Position numbers and translations under genes: made by a program
Notes under the pieces: generated by a model
What the model was told of the DNA's origin: nothing
Databases searched by the model: none
What the model saw: the letters and a program-made list of their open reading frames with translations, nothing else
In this document: positions 1 through 5,839 of the stretch, one piece after another
Numbering within the stretch: position 1 is the stretch's first letter
Layout of the letters: every line of letters begins with the position of its first letter
Origin: an uncultured Oscillospiraceae bacterium
GTDB lineage: Bacteria; Bacillota; Clostridia; Oscillospirales; Oscillospiraceae
Direction of reading: 5' to 3'
NCBI GenBank assembly: GCA_910579595.1
Contig: CAJTVM010000121.1
Span: 1 to 6,908, forward strand
DNA: 6,908 nt

Positions 1-177
1 CTGGTGCGGGACGGCATCGTCATCCACGAGGGCGTGATGAACTCCCTCCAGCGCTTCAAGGACAGCGTGAAGGAGGTCGCCCGGGGCTACGAGTGCGGCA
101 TCGGGATTGAGAAGTACAGCGATATCAAGGAGGGCGACGTGATCGAGGCCTTCGTGATGGAGCAGATTGCGGTATAA
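1..177 (+). CDS. infB: Translation initiation factor IF-2, C-terminal end (partial)
   Basis: Frame 1 is open from the first base to a TAA at 175-177 and encodes the last 58 residues of a protein whose start lies outside the window. The residues include RDGIVIHEG, RFKDSVKEVARGYECGIGIE and IKEGDVIEAFVMEQ. These match the extreme C-terminal beta-barrel domain of bacterial IF-2, the part that binds the formyl-methionyl end of initiator tRNA. IF-2 is the GTPase that places fMet-tRNA on the 30S subunit and promotes 50S joining. The adjacent rbfA, nrnA, truB and ribF genes are the usual infB neighbours in Firmicutes, which supports the call. The GTPase domain is not visible. A strong terminator follows directly. 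Confidence 0.95.
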   Translation: MVRDGIVIHEGVMNSLQRFKDSVKEVARGYECGIGIEKYSDIKEGDVIEAFVMEQIAV

Positions 178-188
178 GGGATTCGAGA

Positions 189-218
189 GGGGCGGGCGGC
201 TTCGCCCGCCCCTTTTTT
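189..218 (+). terminator. Intrinsic (rho-independent) terminator after infB
   Basis: A perfect 10-bp GC-rich stem, GGGGCGGGCG (189-198) with CGCCCGCCCC (203-212), encloses a 4-base loop and is followed at once by six T residues (213-218). This is the classical intrinsic terminator layout. It starts 11 bases after the infB stop. It separates infB from the acetyltransferase and from rbfA, which are normally co-transcribed with infB, so downstream expression must rely on read-through or on a promoter that I cannot identify with confidence. Confidence 0.93.
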
Positions 219-221
219 GTG

Positions 222-230
222 GGAAAGGAG
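222..230 (+). promoter_or_regulatory. Ribosome binding site fixing the acetyltransferase start
   Basis: The sequence GGAAAGGAG lies 7 bases upstream of the ATG at 238. It rules out the in-frame TTG at 217, which sits inside the terminator T-tract upstream of this Shine-Dalgarno sequence and would add seven unlikely residues. Confidence 0.85.
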
Positions 231-237
231 CCGAGCA

Positions 238-768
238 ATGCTTAAAATCATTCCCCTTGGCCCGGAAGAAAAGGGCCGGGAATTGACCTTTCATTACAGG
301 ACAGACTATTATTATGACGTTACGATTCAGGAAGGGCCAGAGGGATGGCGAGCCGCCCTGGAGCGGCGCCCTTTCGGCCAAACCGAGGAGCGGGAATTCA
401 AGGACCGGCTGCTTGGCGACTGGCTGGAGGAACCACAGCTCTTTGGCGCAGAGCAAAAGGGGCAGACCGTGGGCTATCTGGAACTGAGCCACGAACGCTG
501 GAATAATCGAATGCGCATATCGAATATTTGGGTGGCAGACGGCGTCCGGCATCGGGGAATCGGAGGCCGTCTGATGGAAACCGCCGTCTCTGCCGCCCGG
601 AAGGCGGGAGCCAGGGCACTGGTGCTGGAAACTCAAAGCTGTAACGACCCCGCCATCCAATTTTACCGCAAACATGGATTTTCCCTGATTGGCTTTGATC
701 TGACCTCCTATTCCCAAACCGACGTGGAAAAGCGGGAGGTGCGGTTGGAACTGGCCCAGGCCTTGTAA
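238..768 (+). CDS. GNAT-family N-acetyltransferase, streptothricin acetyltransferase-like
   Basis: A 176-residue single-domain GNAT protein, which would transfer an acetyl group from acetyl-CoA to an amine. The acetyl-CoA pyrophosphate-binding motif R-x-x-G-x-G is present as R104-H-R-G-I-G109, after the beta-4 strand RISNIWVAD (93-101). The C-terminal part LVLETQSCNDPAIQFYRKHG (128-147) carries the usual motif B Asn and Tyr, followed by GFD (152-154). The LETQ..N.PA..FY...GF..GFD pattern resembles streptothricin acetyltransferases of the Sat/SatA (YyaR) group, but this is motif recall and the substrate is unproven. The N-terminal third (1-60) has no pattern I recognise. The gene sits between the infB terminator and rbfA, where most relatives have none. 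Its AT-richer codons (for example TATTATTATGAC near 307) differ from its neighbours and suggest acquisition. Confidence 0.88.
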   Translation: MLKIIPLGPEEKGRELTFHYRTDYYYDVTIQEGPEGWRAALERRPFGQTEEREFKDRLLGDWLEEPQLFGAEQKGQTVGYLELSHERWNNRMRISNIWVADGVRHRGIGGRLMETAVSAARKAGARALVLETQSCNDPAIQFYRKHGFSLIGFDLTSYSQTDVEKREVRLELAQAL

Positions 769-799
769 CCACAATCATTCCACAAAAAAGGAGAACGCT

Positions 800-1195
800 A
801 TGCCAAGCAATCGCATCGGACGCATCAACGAGGAGATCCAGCGGGAGCTGGCCTCCCTCATCCGCACCGTGAAGGACCCCCGGGTGGCGGAGACAGGTAT
901 GGTGAGTGTCACCGCCGTGGAGACCACCCCCGACCTGAAATACGCAAAAATCTATATCAGCGTGCTGGACAAGTCCGCCTCCGCCCAGACGCTGAAGGGG
1001 CTGAAGTCCGCCTCTGGCTATCTCCGCCGGGAACTGGGACGGGCGCTGAACCTGCGCAATACCCCGGAGCTTACCTTTGTGCGGGACGATTCCATCGACA
1101 AGGGGGCCCACATCTTGGATATGCTGCGGGACCCCGAGGTGGTCAAGCCCGCCAACCCCGCCAATGCCCATATCATTTTGGACGAGGAGGACTGA
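800..1195 (+). CDS. rbfA: 30S ribosome-binding factor A
   Basis: A 131-residue protein with the length and pattern of RbfA, a small cytoplasmic type-II KH-domain protein that binds near helix 1 of 16S rRNA and helps complete 30S subunit maturation, notably in cold conditions. Diagnostic parts are the N-terminal helix RIGRINEEIQRELASLI (5-21), the strand LKYAKIYISVL (46-56), the A-x-G helix kink ASG (71-73) that replaces the usual KH GxxG, RRELGRALNLRNTPELTFV (76-94) and DDSIDKGAHI (96-105). A GGAG sequence at 790-793 lies 6 bases before the ATG. The 31-base gap from the acetyltransferase contains no hairpin or clear promoter. nrnA begins 3 bases after its stop. Confidence 0.96.
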   Translation: MPSNRIGRINEEIQRELASLIRTVKDPRVAETGMVSVTAVETTPDLKYAKIYISVLDKSASAQTLKGLKSASGYLRRELGRALNLRNTPELTFVRDDSIDKGAHILDMLRDPEVVKPANPANAHIILDEED

Positions 1196-1198
1196 GCC

Positions 1199-2158
1199 AT
1201 GAATTACCAAGAAGCGGCTGAATTCCTGAAAATCCATGACAACTACCTGATTTTGACCCACAAGCGCCCCGACGGGGACACCATTGGCTGTGCCGCAGGG
1301 CTGTGCCGCGCCCTGCGGACGCTGGGCAAAACCGCCTACGTCCTGCCCAGTCTGGACGCCACTACCCTGCTGGCGGGCTATCTGGACGGCCTCGCCGCGC
1401 CGGATGACTTCACCCCGGACACGGTGGTCAGCACCGATGTGGCCACGGTGAACCTGCTGCCGGACAACGCCCTACCCTTCAAGGACAGGATCGATCTGGC
1501 CATCGACCACCACCCCTCCCAGGAGTTTTTCGCCAAAGAGACCTGCCTGGAGGCAGACAAGGCCGCCTGTGGGGAGATCATCTGGAAGATCTGCCAGGAG
1601 CTGGGGGTGATGGACGGGGACATCGCCACGCCGCTGTACGTGGCCATCGCCACCGACTGCGGCTGCTTTGTCTACGGCAACACCACCCCCCACACCCACC
1701 GGGCGGCGGCGGCGCTGATGGAGCAGGGCATCCCCTTCCAGGCGCTGAACAAGCGGCATTTCCGCACCAAGTCGGTGGCCCGGATGAAGCTGGAGAGCCT
1801 CATTTTGCAGCATATGCACCTGTACCACAACGGCACGGTGGCGACAGTCCCCATCTCCCTGGGCATGATGGCGGAGGCTGGGGCCACCTCGGAGGACACC
1901 GACGACGTGGCGGCCTTTCTGGGTCAGATTGAGGGGGTGCTCCACACCGCCACCATCCGGGAGCACGAGGGGGGCGAGTGCCGTATTTCCGTGCGCACCC
2001 GGGCCGACCTGCTCAACGCCACGAAGGTGTGCGCCCGGCTGGGGGGCGGGGGCCACAAGGCCGCGTCCGGCTGCACCGTCAAGGGCACGGCGGCGGAGGC
2101 GGAGCGGGCCATCCTGGCCGCCATTGACGAGCAGCTGACCCAAGCTACCCAGGACTAA
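1199..2158 (+). CDS. nrnA: DHH-DHHA1 bifunctional oligoribonuclease / pAp phosphatase NrnA
   Basis: A 319-residue member of the DHH phosphoesterase superfamily. NrnA degrades 2-5-mer RNAs to mononucleotides and dephosphorylates 3'-phosphoadenosine 5'-phosphate, using Mn ions. Metal-ligand motifs visible in order are H21-x3-D25-x-D27 (THKRPDGDTIG), D80 (VSTDVAT), D103-H104-H105 (IDHHPS) and D153 (AIATDCGCF). The C-terminal DHHA1 substrate-binding domain ends with the glycine motif LGGGGHKAASG (281-291), and the length is normal for the family. The ATG is preceded by GAGGAGG (1184-1190) inside the last rbfA codons, and the gap to the rbfA stop is 3 bases, so translation is probably coupled. The position between rbfA and truB is standard in Firmicutes. 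Confidence 0.95.
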   Translation: MNYQEAAEFLKIHDNYLILTHKRPDGDTIGCAAGLCRALRTLGKTAYVLPSLDATTLLAGYLDGLAAPDDFTPDTVVSTDVATVNLLPDNALPFKDRIDLAIDHHPSQEFFAKETCLEADKAACGEIIWKICQELGVMDGDIATPLYVAIATDCGCFVYGNTTPHTHRAAAALMEQGIPFQALNKRHFRTKSVARMKLESLILQHMHLYHNGTVATVPISLGMMAEAGATSEDTDDVAAFLGQIEGVLHTATIREHEGGECRISVRTRADLLNATKVCARLGGGGHKAASGCTVKGTAAEAERAILAAIDEQLTQATQD

Positions 2159-2205
2159 AGGTCAAGGGCCTGCTTCTTTTTCGTGCCGGAAAGGGGATTC
2201 TTTTT

Positions 2206-3093
2206 ATGGCAAATGGAATCATTGTAATCGACAAGCCTTCCGGTTGGACCTCTATGGACGTGTGCGCCAAGCTCCGGGGAATGTTCCACGAGAAGCGGGT
2301 GGGCCATGCCGGGACGCTGGATCCCATGGCCACCGGCGTTCTGCCTGTGTTCATCGGCCGCGCCACCCGTGCGGTGGAGTTTGCGGCTGGTTCCGATAAG
2401 GAGTATTTTGCTGGGCTAAAACTTGGCGTTATCACAAATACCCAGGACGCCACCGGGGAAATCCTGGAGGAGCGGCCTGCAGACGTGACCCGCGGCCAAC
2501 TCTGGGCGGCGCTGGAGCCGTTCACCGGGGACATTGAGCAGATTCCCCCCATGTACTCCGCCATTAAAATCAACGGCAAAAAGCTCTACGAGCTGGCCCG
2601 GAAGGGCAAAGAGGTGGAGCGCAAGCCCCGCCCTGTCACCATCCATGCCCTGGAGGTGCTGGACGAGGCGCCAACCGAGGGGGCGGATTACTTCCTGCGG
2701 GTGGTCTGCTCAAAGGGGACGTACGTGCGCACGCTGTGCCACGACATCGGGCAGGCCCTGGGCTGCGGCGGGTGTATGAGTTCCCTGCGGCGTGTTAAGG
2801 CGGCGGGCTTTACCATGGAGGATTGCGTTACATTAGAGGCCGTCCAGCAGGCGGTGGACCGGGGGGAGGGGGAAGCCCTCCTGCTGCCGGTGGACGCGTT
2901 TTTTGCCGGACTGCCCATGCTGGTGCTGAAAACCGCCGGGGCGGAGAAGAAGGTTCGCAATGGCGCGGCTCTGGCCATCCGGGAGGTTCCCGATGGGGAA
3001 TACCGTGTGTACGGCGTAGACAAGACATTTTTGGCCCTTGGCCGGGTGGTGGGCGGGACACTCACCACCGTCAAGAGCTTTTTCGAGGTGTAA
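2206..3093 (+). CDS. truB: tRNA pseudouridine(55) synthase TruB
   Basis: A 295-residue TruB-family enzyme that isomerises U55 in the T-loop of most tRNAs to pseudouridine. The N-terminus GIIVIDKPSGWTS (4-16) and the catalytic block GHAGTLDPMATGVLPV (33-48), with nucleophile D39, are near-identical to the family consensus. Further conserved parts are KEYFAGLKLG (65-74, with the active-site Tyr at 67), PPMYSAIKINGKKLYELARKG (114-134) and the strand CSKGTYVRTLCHDIG (168-182). The last ~60 residues form a short C-terminal domain. AAAGGGG around 2190-2196 serves the ATG, 9 bases away. The 47-base spacer after nrnA is pyrimidine-rich (two T5 runs) but has no terminator hairpin. ribF follows 6 bases after the stop. 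Confidence 0.97.
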   Translation: MANGIIVIDKPSGWTSMDVCAKLRGMFHEKRVGHAGTLDPMATGVLPVFIGRATRAVEFAAGSDKEYFAGLKLGVITNTQDATGEILEERPADVTRGQLWAALEPFTGDIEQIPPMYSAIKINGKKLYELARKGKEVERKPRPVTIHALEVLDEAPTEGADYFLRVVCSKGTYVRTLCHDIGQALGCGGCMSSLRRVKAAGFTMEDCVTLEAVQQAVDRGEGEALLLPVDAFFAGLPMLVLKTAGAEKKVRNGAALAIREVPDGEYRVYGVDKTFLALGRVVGGTLTTVKSFFEV

Positions 3094-3099
3094 TACCGG

Positions 3100-4017
3100 A
3101 TGGATAATCAACGCAAAGTTATCGCTCTGGGCTTCTTTGACGGGGTGCATTTGGGCCATGGGGCGCTGCTGCGCACTGTGGGGGCGCGGGCGGCGGAGCT
3201 GGGCGCACAGCCCTGTGCGTTCACCTTTGACCAGAGCCCCGCCGCCGCCCTCACCGGGCGGGAGATCCCCCTGCTCACCGATGTGGAGGACCGCCGCTGG
3301 CTGATGGAGACGCTGTACGGGATTCAGGAGATCATTGTGGCCCCCTTTGCTGTGATGCGGGACATGGACTGGCGGGAATTTGTGACGGGCTACCTGCAAA
3401 AGGAGCATCATGCCGTCCATGTGGTGGCGGGCCACGACTTCCACTTCGGCTGCGGGGGGGAGGGTACCCCCCTGCGGCTGGCGGCACTGTGCGCGGATCT
3501 GGGCATGGGCTGCGACATCATCCCCAAGGTGGAGATCGACGGCGTCACCGTATCCTCCACGTACATCCGTGCGCTGATGGCGGAGGGCCGGGTGGAGGAA
3601 GCCGCCCGGTTTCTGGGCCATCCCCATGTCCTGTCCGGTCCGGTGGTGCACGGGAATGAAATCGGCCGCACCCTGGGCACCCCCACCGCCAACCTGCTGA
3701 TTCCCGAAGGGGTGATCGCCCCCGCCTTTGGGGTGTACGCCACCCGGGCGTTCCTCCCGGGTGGGGAGGTGCGTCTGGCGGTGACCAACGTGGGGGTGCG
3801 CCCCACGGTGAACGCCGGACGGACCGGGGTGACGGTAGAGCCGTGGATTCTGGATTTCCACGGGGAGCTGTACGGGGAAACCATCCGCCTGGAGCTGTGG
3901 AAGCAGCTGCGCCCGGAGCAGAAGTTTGACAGCGTGGAGGCACTGCGCGCCGCCATCCTGGAAAACGCCGGACAGACCCGGGAATACTTTGCATCAAAGG
4001 AGCGCACCCCATGTTAG
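3100..4017 (+). CDS. ribF: Bifunctional riboflavin kinase / FAD synthetase
   Basis: A 305-residue two-domain enzyme that phosphorylates riboflavin to FMN and adenylylates FMN to FAD. The N-terminal FAD-synthetase (nucleotidyltransferase) half shows GFFDGVHLGH with the HxGH motif (H17-L-G-H20), the FMN-site segment AGHDFHFG (110-117) and VSSTYIR (151-157), the family's (I/V)SSTxIR motif. The C-terminal riboflavin-kinase half shows GRTLGTPTAN (189-198), VGVRPTV (231-237) and E247PWILDFHGELYG, where the Glu is the expected catalytic base. The N-terminus before FDG is about ten residues shorter than in many homologues but keeps the core strand. GAGGTG at the truB 3' end (3085-3090) lies 9 bases before the ATG. 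FAD is the cofactor of the acyl-CoA dehydrogenase encoded downstream, although the link may be coincidental. Confidence 0.96.
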   Translation: MDNQRKVIALGFFDGVHLGHGALLRTVGARAAELGAQPCAFTFDQSPAAALTGREIPLLTDVEDRRWLMETLYGIQEIIVAPFAVMRDMDWREFVTGYLQKEHHAVHVVAGHDFHFGCGGEGTPLRLAALCADLGMGCDIIPKVEIDGVTVSSTYIRALMAEGRVEEAARFLGHPHVLSGPVVHGNEIGRTLGTPTANLLIPEGVIAPAFGVYATRAFLPGGEVRLAVTNVGVRPTVNAGRTGVTVEPWILDFHGELYGETIRLELWKQLRPEQKFDSVEALRAAILENAGQTREYFASKERTPC

Positions 4018-4718
4018 CCACCATCATTAATGTGATATTAGTGCTCGCCGGCAGCGCTGCGGGCCTGCTGTTCAAAAGCCTCATCAGCGATAAGCTTATG
4101 TCCATCCTCACCCACGCCTTGGGCCTGTGTGTGCTGGGCATCGGCATCAGCAACATGATCGGAACCCGGGATATGCTGTGCGTCATTGTGTGCATGGTCG
4201 CCGGCACCGCGCTGGGCCACGCCATCGACATTGAGCGCCGCCTGGAGGGGGCAGGGAATCTGATCCGGACAAGGATTGTCAAAGGGGACAGCGGCAGCCG
4301 GTTCACTGAGGGCTTTGTCAACGCCGCTCTTCTGTTCTGCGTGGGGGCCATGGCCATCACCGGCTCCATTGAGGCGGGGCTGAACCACAATTACGAGATT
4401 ATCGTGTCCAAGGGCGTCATCGACGGGGTGACCTCCATCTCCTTTGCCGCCACCATGGGCATCGGCGTGGCGTTCTCCACCATCCCGCTGCTGGTCTACC
4501 AGGGGGGGATCACCCTGCTTGCGGAATGGGTTGGCCCATACCTGTCTGAAACCGTCGTCACCGAGATGACCGCCGTGGGCGGCGCCCTTATTGTAGCCTT
4601 GGCCATCAATGTGCTGGAGTTGGGCCGGGAGAAAATCAGGGTGGGGAATATGTTACCGGCGATGTTCCTGCCCATCGCGTACATACCGCTGGCGGAATGG
4701 CTGGGCGGACTGTTTTAA
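4011..4718 (+). CDS. DUF554 family integral membrane protein
   Basis: A 235-residue hydrophobic protein of the DUF554 family (relatives include Bacillus YdfK and E. coli YqgA), whose function is not established. About seven hydrophobic stretches can be seen: roughly 3-21, 32-50, 55-71, 101-120, 138-163, 187-203 and 212-233. Family hallmarks are the second-half patterns LLFCVGAMAITGSIEAG (107-123), KGVIDGVTSISFAATMGIGV (134-153) and YQGGITLLAEW (163-173). The ATG overlaps the last seven bases of ribF (ATGTTAG), and AAAGGAG (3996-4002) lies 8 bases upstream, so it is probably translationally coupled to ribF. In Bacillus rpsO follows ribF; here it does not. Its function in this cluster cannot be deduced. 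Confidence 0.93.
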   Translation: MLATIINVILVLAGSAAGLLFKSLISDKLMSILTHALGLCVLGIGISNMIGTRDMLCVIVCMVAGTALGHAIDIERRLEGAGNLIRTRIVKGDSGSRFTEGFVNAALLFCVGAMAITGSIEAGLNHNYEIIVSKGVIDGVTSISFAATMGIGVAFSTIPLLVYQGGITLLAEWVGPYLSETVVTEMTAVGGALIVALAINVLELGREKIRVGNMLPAMFLPIAYIPLAEWLGGLF

Positions 4719-4725
4719 AAGGGGA

Positions 4726-4760
4726 AAACCACCGCTTCCATGGATTGGACGCGGTGGTTT
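4726..4760 (+). terminator. Putative terminator hairpin after the DUF554 gene
   Basis: A perfect 10-bp inverted repeat, AAACCACCGC (4726-4735) with GCGGTGGTTT (4751-4760), encloses a 15-base loop and begins 7 bases after the DUF554 stop. The position suits the end of the translation operon. The downstream tract is only T-rich (TTTATGTATTT) and lacks a clean U run, and the loop is long, so termination may be inefficient. An A4 run precedes the stem. Confidence 0.55.
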
Positions 4761-4830
4761 ATGTATTTGGCACCCACCGGGAAAAACCGGACAGTTTTTG
4801 TGAAAATAGCAAGATTGGTTGAAAAACTCC

Positions 4831-4859
4831 TTGCAATAGTTGGACAAACGCAGTATACT
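4831..4859 (+). promoter_or_regulatory. Sigma-A-type promoter for the crt-hbd-acyl-CoA dehydrogenase operon
   Basis: A -35 box TTGCAA (4831-4836; four of six consensus bases) is separated by exactly 17 bases from a -10 box TATACT (4854-4859; five of six). A-rich sequence upstream (about 4792-4825) could act as an UP-like element. A start site near 4866 is expected, which gives an untranslated leader of about 170 bases before crt. Nothing else in the gap matches both boxes at proper spacing. Confidence 0.7.
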
Positions 4860-4891
4860 AATACGAGGATTGAGGGGTGCTGTCCCCGGCA

Positions 4892-4957
4892 AAACCGATG
4901 CGGCATGATTGGCGCACGCTGCCATGAATCATTGCCGCACCGCTTTCCCCGCGGTTT
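4892..4957 (+). promoter_or_regulatory. Structured 5' leader of the butyrate operon
   Basis: In the predicted leader, TGCGGCATGATT (4899-4910) can pair with AATCATTGCCGCA (4927-4939) as a 12-bp stem with one bulged T. An outer helix AAACCG (4892-4897) with CGGTTT (4952-4957) can enclose it. A competing 5-bp hairpin, ACCGC (4939-4943) with GCGGT (4951-4955), uses the same 3' bases as the outer helix. I cannot assign it to a known riboswitch class. The pairing is read directly from the sequence; a regulatory role is inferred. Confidence 0.4.
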
Positions 4958-4973
4958 GTTAAAAAAATAGCGA
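4956..4973 (+). promoter_or_regulatory. Candidate Rex redox-repressor operator (degenerate)
   Basis: The Rex consensus is TTGTTAA-N4-TTAACAA. Here the left half TTGTTAA (4956-4962) is exact, the spacer is AAAA, and the right half ATAGCGA (4967-4973) matches four of seven positions. Rex is an NAD(H)-sensing repressor known to control crt-bcd-etf-hbd operons in Clostridia, which makes the site plausible before crt. It lies about 90 bases downstream of the predicted start site, so repression would have to be by roadblock or from another promoter. Confidence 0.3.
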
Positions 4974-5035
4974 ACTTTGTGGGAAAGGGGCCGGTGACGG
5001 CTAAATCCGGTACATTTATTTAAGGAGGCAATCTG

Positions 5036-5821
5036 ATGTCATTTGTAAACTTTGAGCAGCAGGGCGCCGTGGCCATTCTGACCATCGACCGCCCCAAAGC
5101 CCTGAACGCCCTGAACCCGGACGTACTGGCCGATCTGAAGGCCGCTTTTGAGGGCATCGATCAGAACACCGTGCGCTGCGTGGTCCTCACCGGCGCGGGG
5201 GATAAGAGCTTCGTGGCCGGCGCCGACATCGGCTCCATGTCCACCATGACCAAGGCTGAGGGCACTGACTTCGGCAAACTGGGCAATGACATCTTCCTGA
5301 TGATCGAGAGCTTCCCGCTGCCCGTCATCGCCGCGGTGAACGGCTTTGCCCTGGGCGGCGGCTGCGAGCTGGCCATGTCCTGCGACATCCGCATCTGCTC
5401 CGACAACGCCATGTTCGGCCAGCCCGAGGTGGGCCTGGGCATCACCCCCGGCTTCGGCGGCACCCAGCGTTTGGCCCGCCTGGTAGGCATGGGCATGGCC
5501 AAGCAGCTGCTGTACACCGCCCGGAACATTGACGCCGCCGAGGCCCTGCGCATCGGGCTGGTCAACGCGGTGCTGCCCCAGGCCGAGCTGATGGATGCCG
5601 CCATGAAGATGGCCAACACCATTGCCAAGAACGCCCCCATCGCCGTGCGCGCCTGCAAGAAGGCCGTCAACGAGGGGATGCAGGTTTCCATCGACAAGGC
5701 GGTGGAGATCGAGGAAAAGCTGTTCGGCGACTGCTTCGAGACTCACGACCAGGTGGAGGGCATGGCCTGCTTCCTGTCCCGGGAGAAGCCCAAGCCCAAG
5801 GCTGTGTTCACCAATAACTGA
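5036..5821 (+). CDS. crt: Enoyl-CoA hydratase / 3-hydroxybutyryl-CoA dehydratase (crotonase)
   Basis: A 261-residue crotonase-family enzyme, full length for short-chain enoyl-CoA hydratases. In butyrate synthesis it dehydrates (S)-3-hydroxybutyryl-CoA to crotonyl-CoA in the cytoplasm. The two oxyanion-hole elements are AGADI (61-65) and ALGGGCELAM (105-114). Both catalytic glutamates are in place: E111 in GGGCEL and E131 in GQPEVGLGITPGFGGTQRL (128-146). The C-terminal helices (about 195-255) match the trimerisation part of the fold. The ATG follows AAGGAGG (5022-5028) at 7 bases. hbd and an acyl-CoA dehydrogenase follow, which fixes the pathway as butyrate or short-chain beta-oxidation. Codons are strongly biased to GCC, GGC, AAG and CTG, as expected of a highly expressed gene. 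Confidence 0.95.
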   Translation: MSFVNFEQQGAVAILTIDRPKALNALNPDVLADLKAAFEGIDQNTVRCVVLTGAGDKSFVAGADIGSMSTMTKAEGTDFGKLGNDIFLMIESFPLPVIAAVNGFALGGGCELAMSCDIRICSDNAMFGQPEVGLGITPGFGGTQRLARLVGMGMAKQLLYTARNIDAAEALRIGLVNAVLPQAELMDAAMKMANTIAKNAPIAVRACKKAVNEGMQVSIDKAVEIEEKLFGDCFETHDQVEGMACFLSREKPKPKAVFTNN

Positions 5822-5839
5822 GCGCGGGAGTAGACGTGC

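Larger units (their letters stand above)
4719..5035 (+). other. Non-coding intergenic region between DUF554 gene and crt
   Basis: No convincing gene lies in these 317 bases. Short open frames on both strands lack ribosome binding sites and recognisable protein features. The region is visibly AT-richer in its middle (about 4790-4870) than the flanking genes. In order it holds the terminator-like hairpin, a promoter, a leader with several possible hairpins, an A7 run (4961-4967) beside a possible Rex half-site, and the strong AAGGAGG ribosome binding site of crt (5022-5028). Confidence 0.8.

Noticed and set aside
151..178. Promoter-like TATAAG at 173-178 over the infB stop codon
   Set aside because: The would-be -35 (TTCGTG) is poor and the transcript would run straight into the terminator at 189-218.
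398..1261. Long minus-strand open frame opposite the acetyltransferase, rbfA and nrnA start
   Set aside because: It is antisense to three well-identified genes, has low-complexity Gly/Pro/Arg-rich composition, and arises from GC-rich codon periodicity.
2833..3861. 342-codon minus-strand open frame opposite truB and ribF
   Set aside because: It is a His/Gly/Pro-rich shadow of two conserved enzymes, with no domain pattern.
4840..4845. TTGGAC as an alternative -35 box for the TATACT promoter
   Set aside because: The spacing to the -10 is only 8 bases, far below the 16-18 needed; TTGCAA at 4831 has the right spacing.
4653..4925. Minus-strand open frame in the DUF554-crt gap
   Set aside because: It has no ribosome binding site and partly overlaps the DUF554 gene antisense; nothing in it resembles a protein family.
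4939..4967. Terminator at ACCGC/GCGGT followed by TTGTTAAAAAAA
   Set aside because: The stem is only 5 bp and is followed by an A run rather than a U run on the coding strand, so it is unlikely to terminate crt transcription.
4740..4970. 76-codon plus-strand open frame in the intergenic region
   Set aside because: It has no ribosome binding site, runs through the promoter and the hairpins, and has no recognisable protein features.
4905..4970. Possible 21-codon leader peptide inside the crt leader
   Set aside because: Its ATG has no Shine-Dalgarno sequence, and it lacks a run of regulatory codons typical of attenuation peptides.
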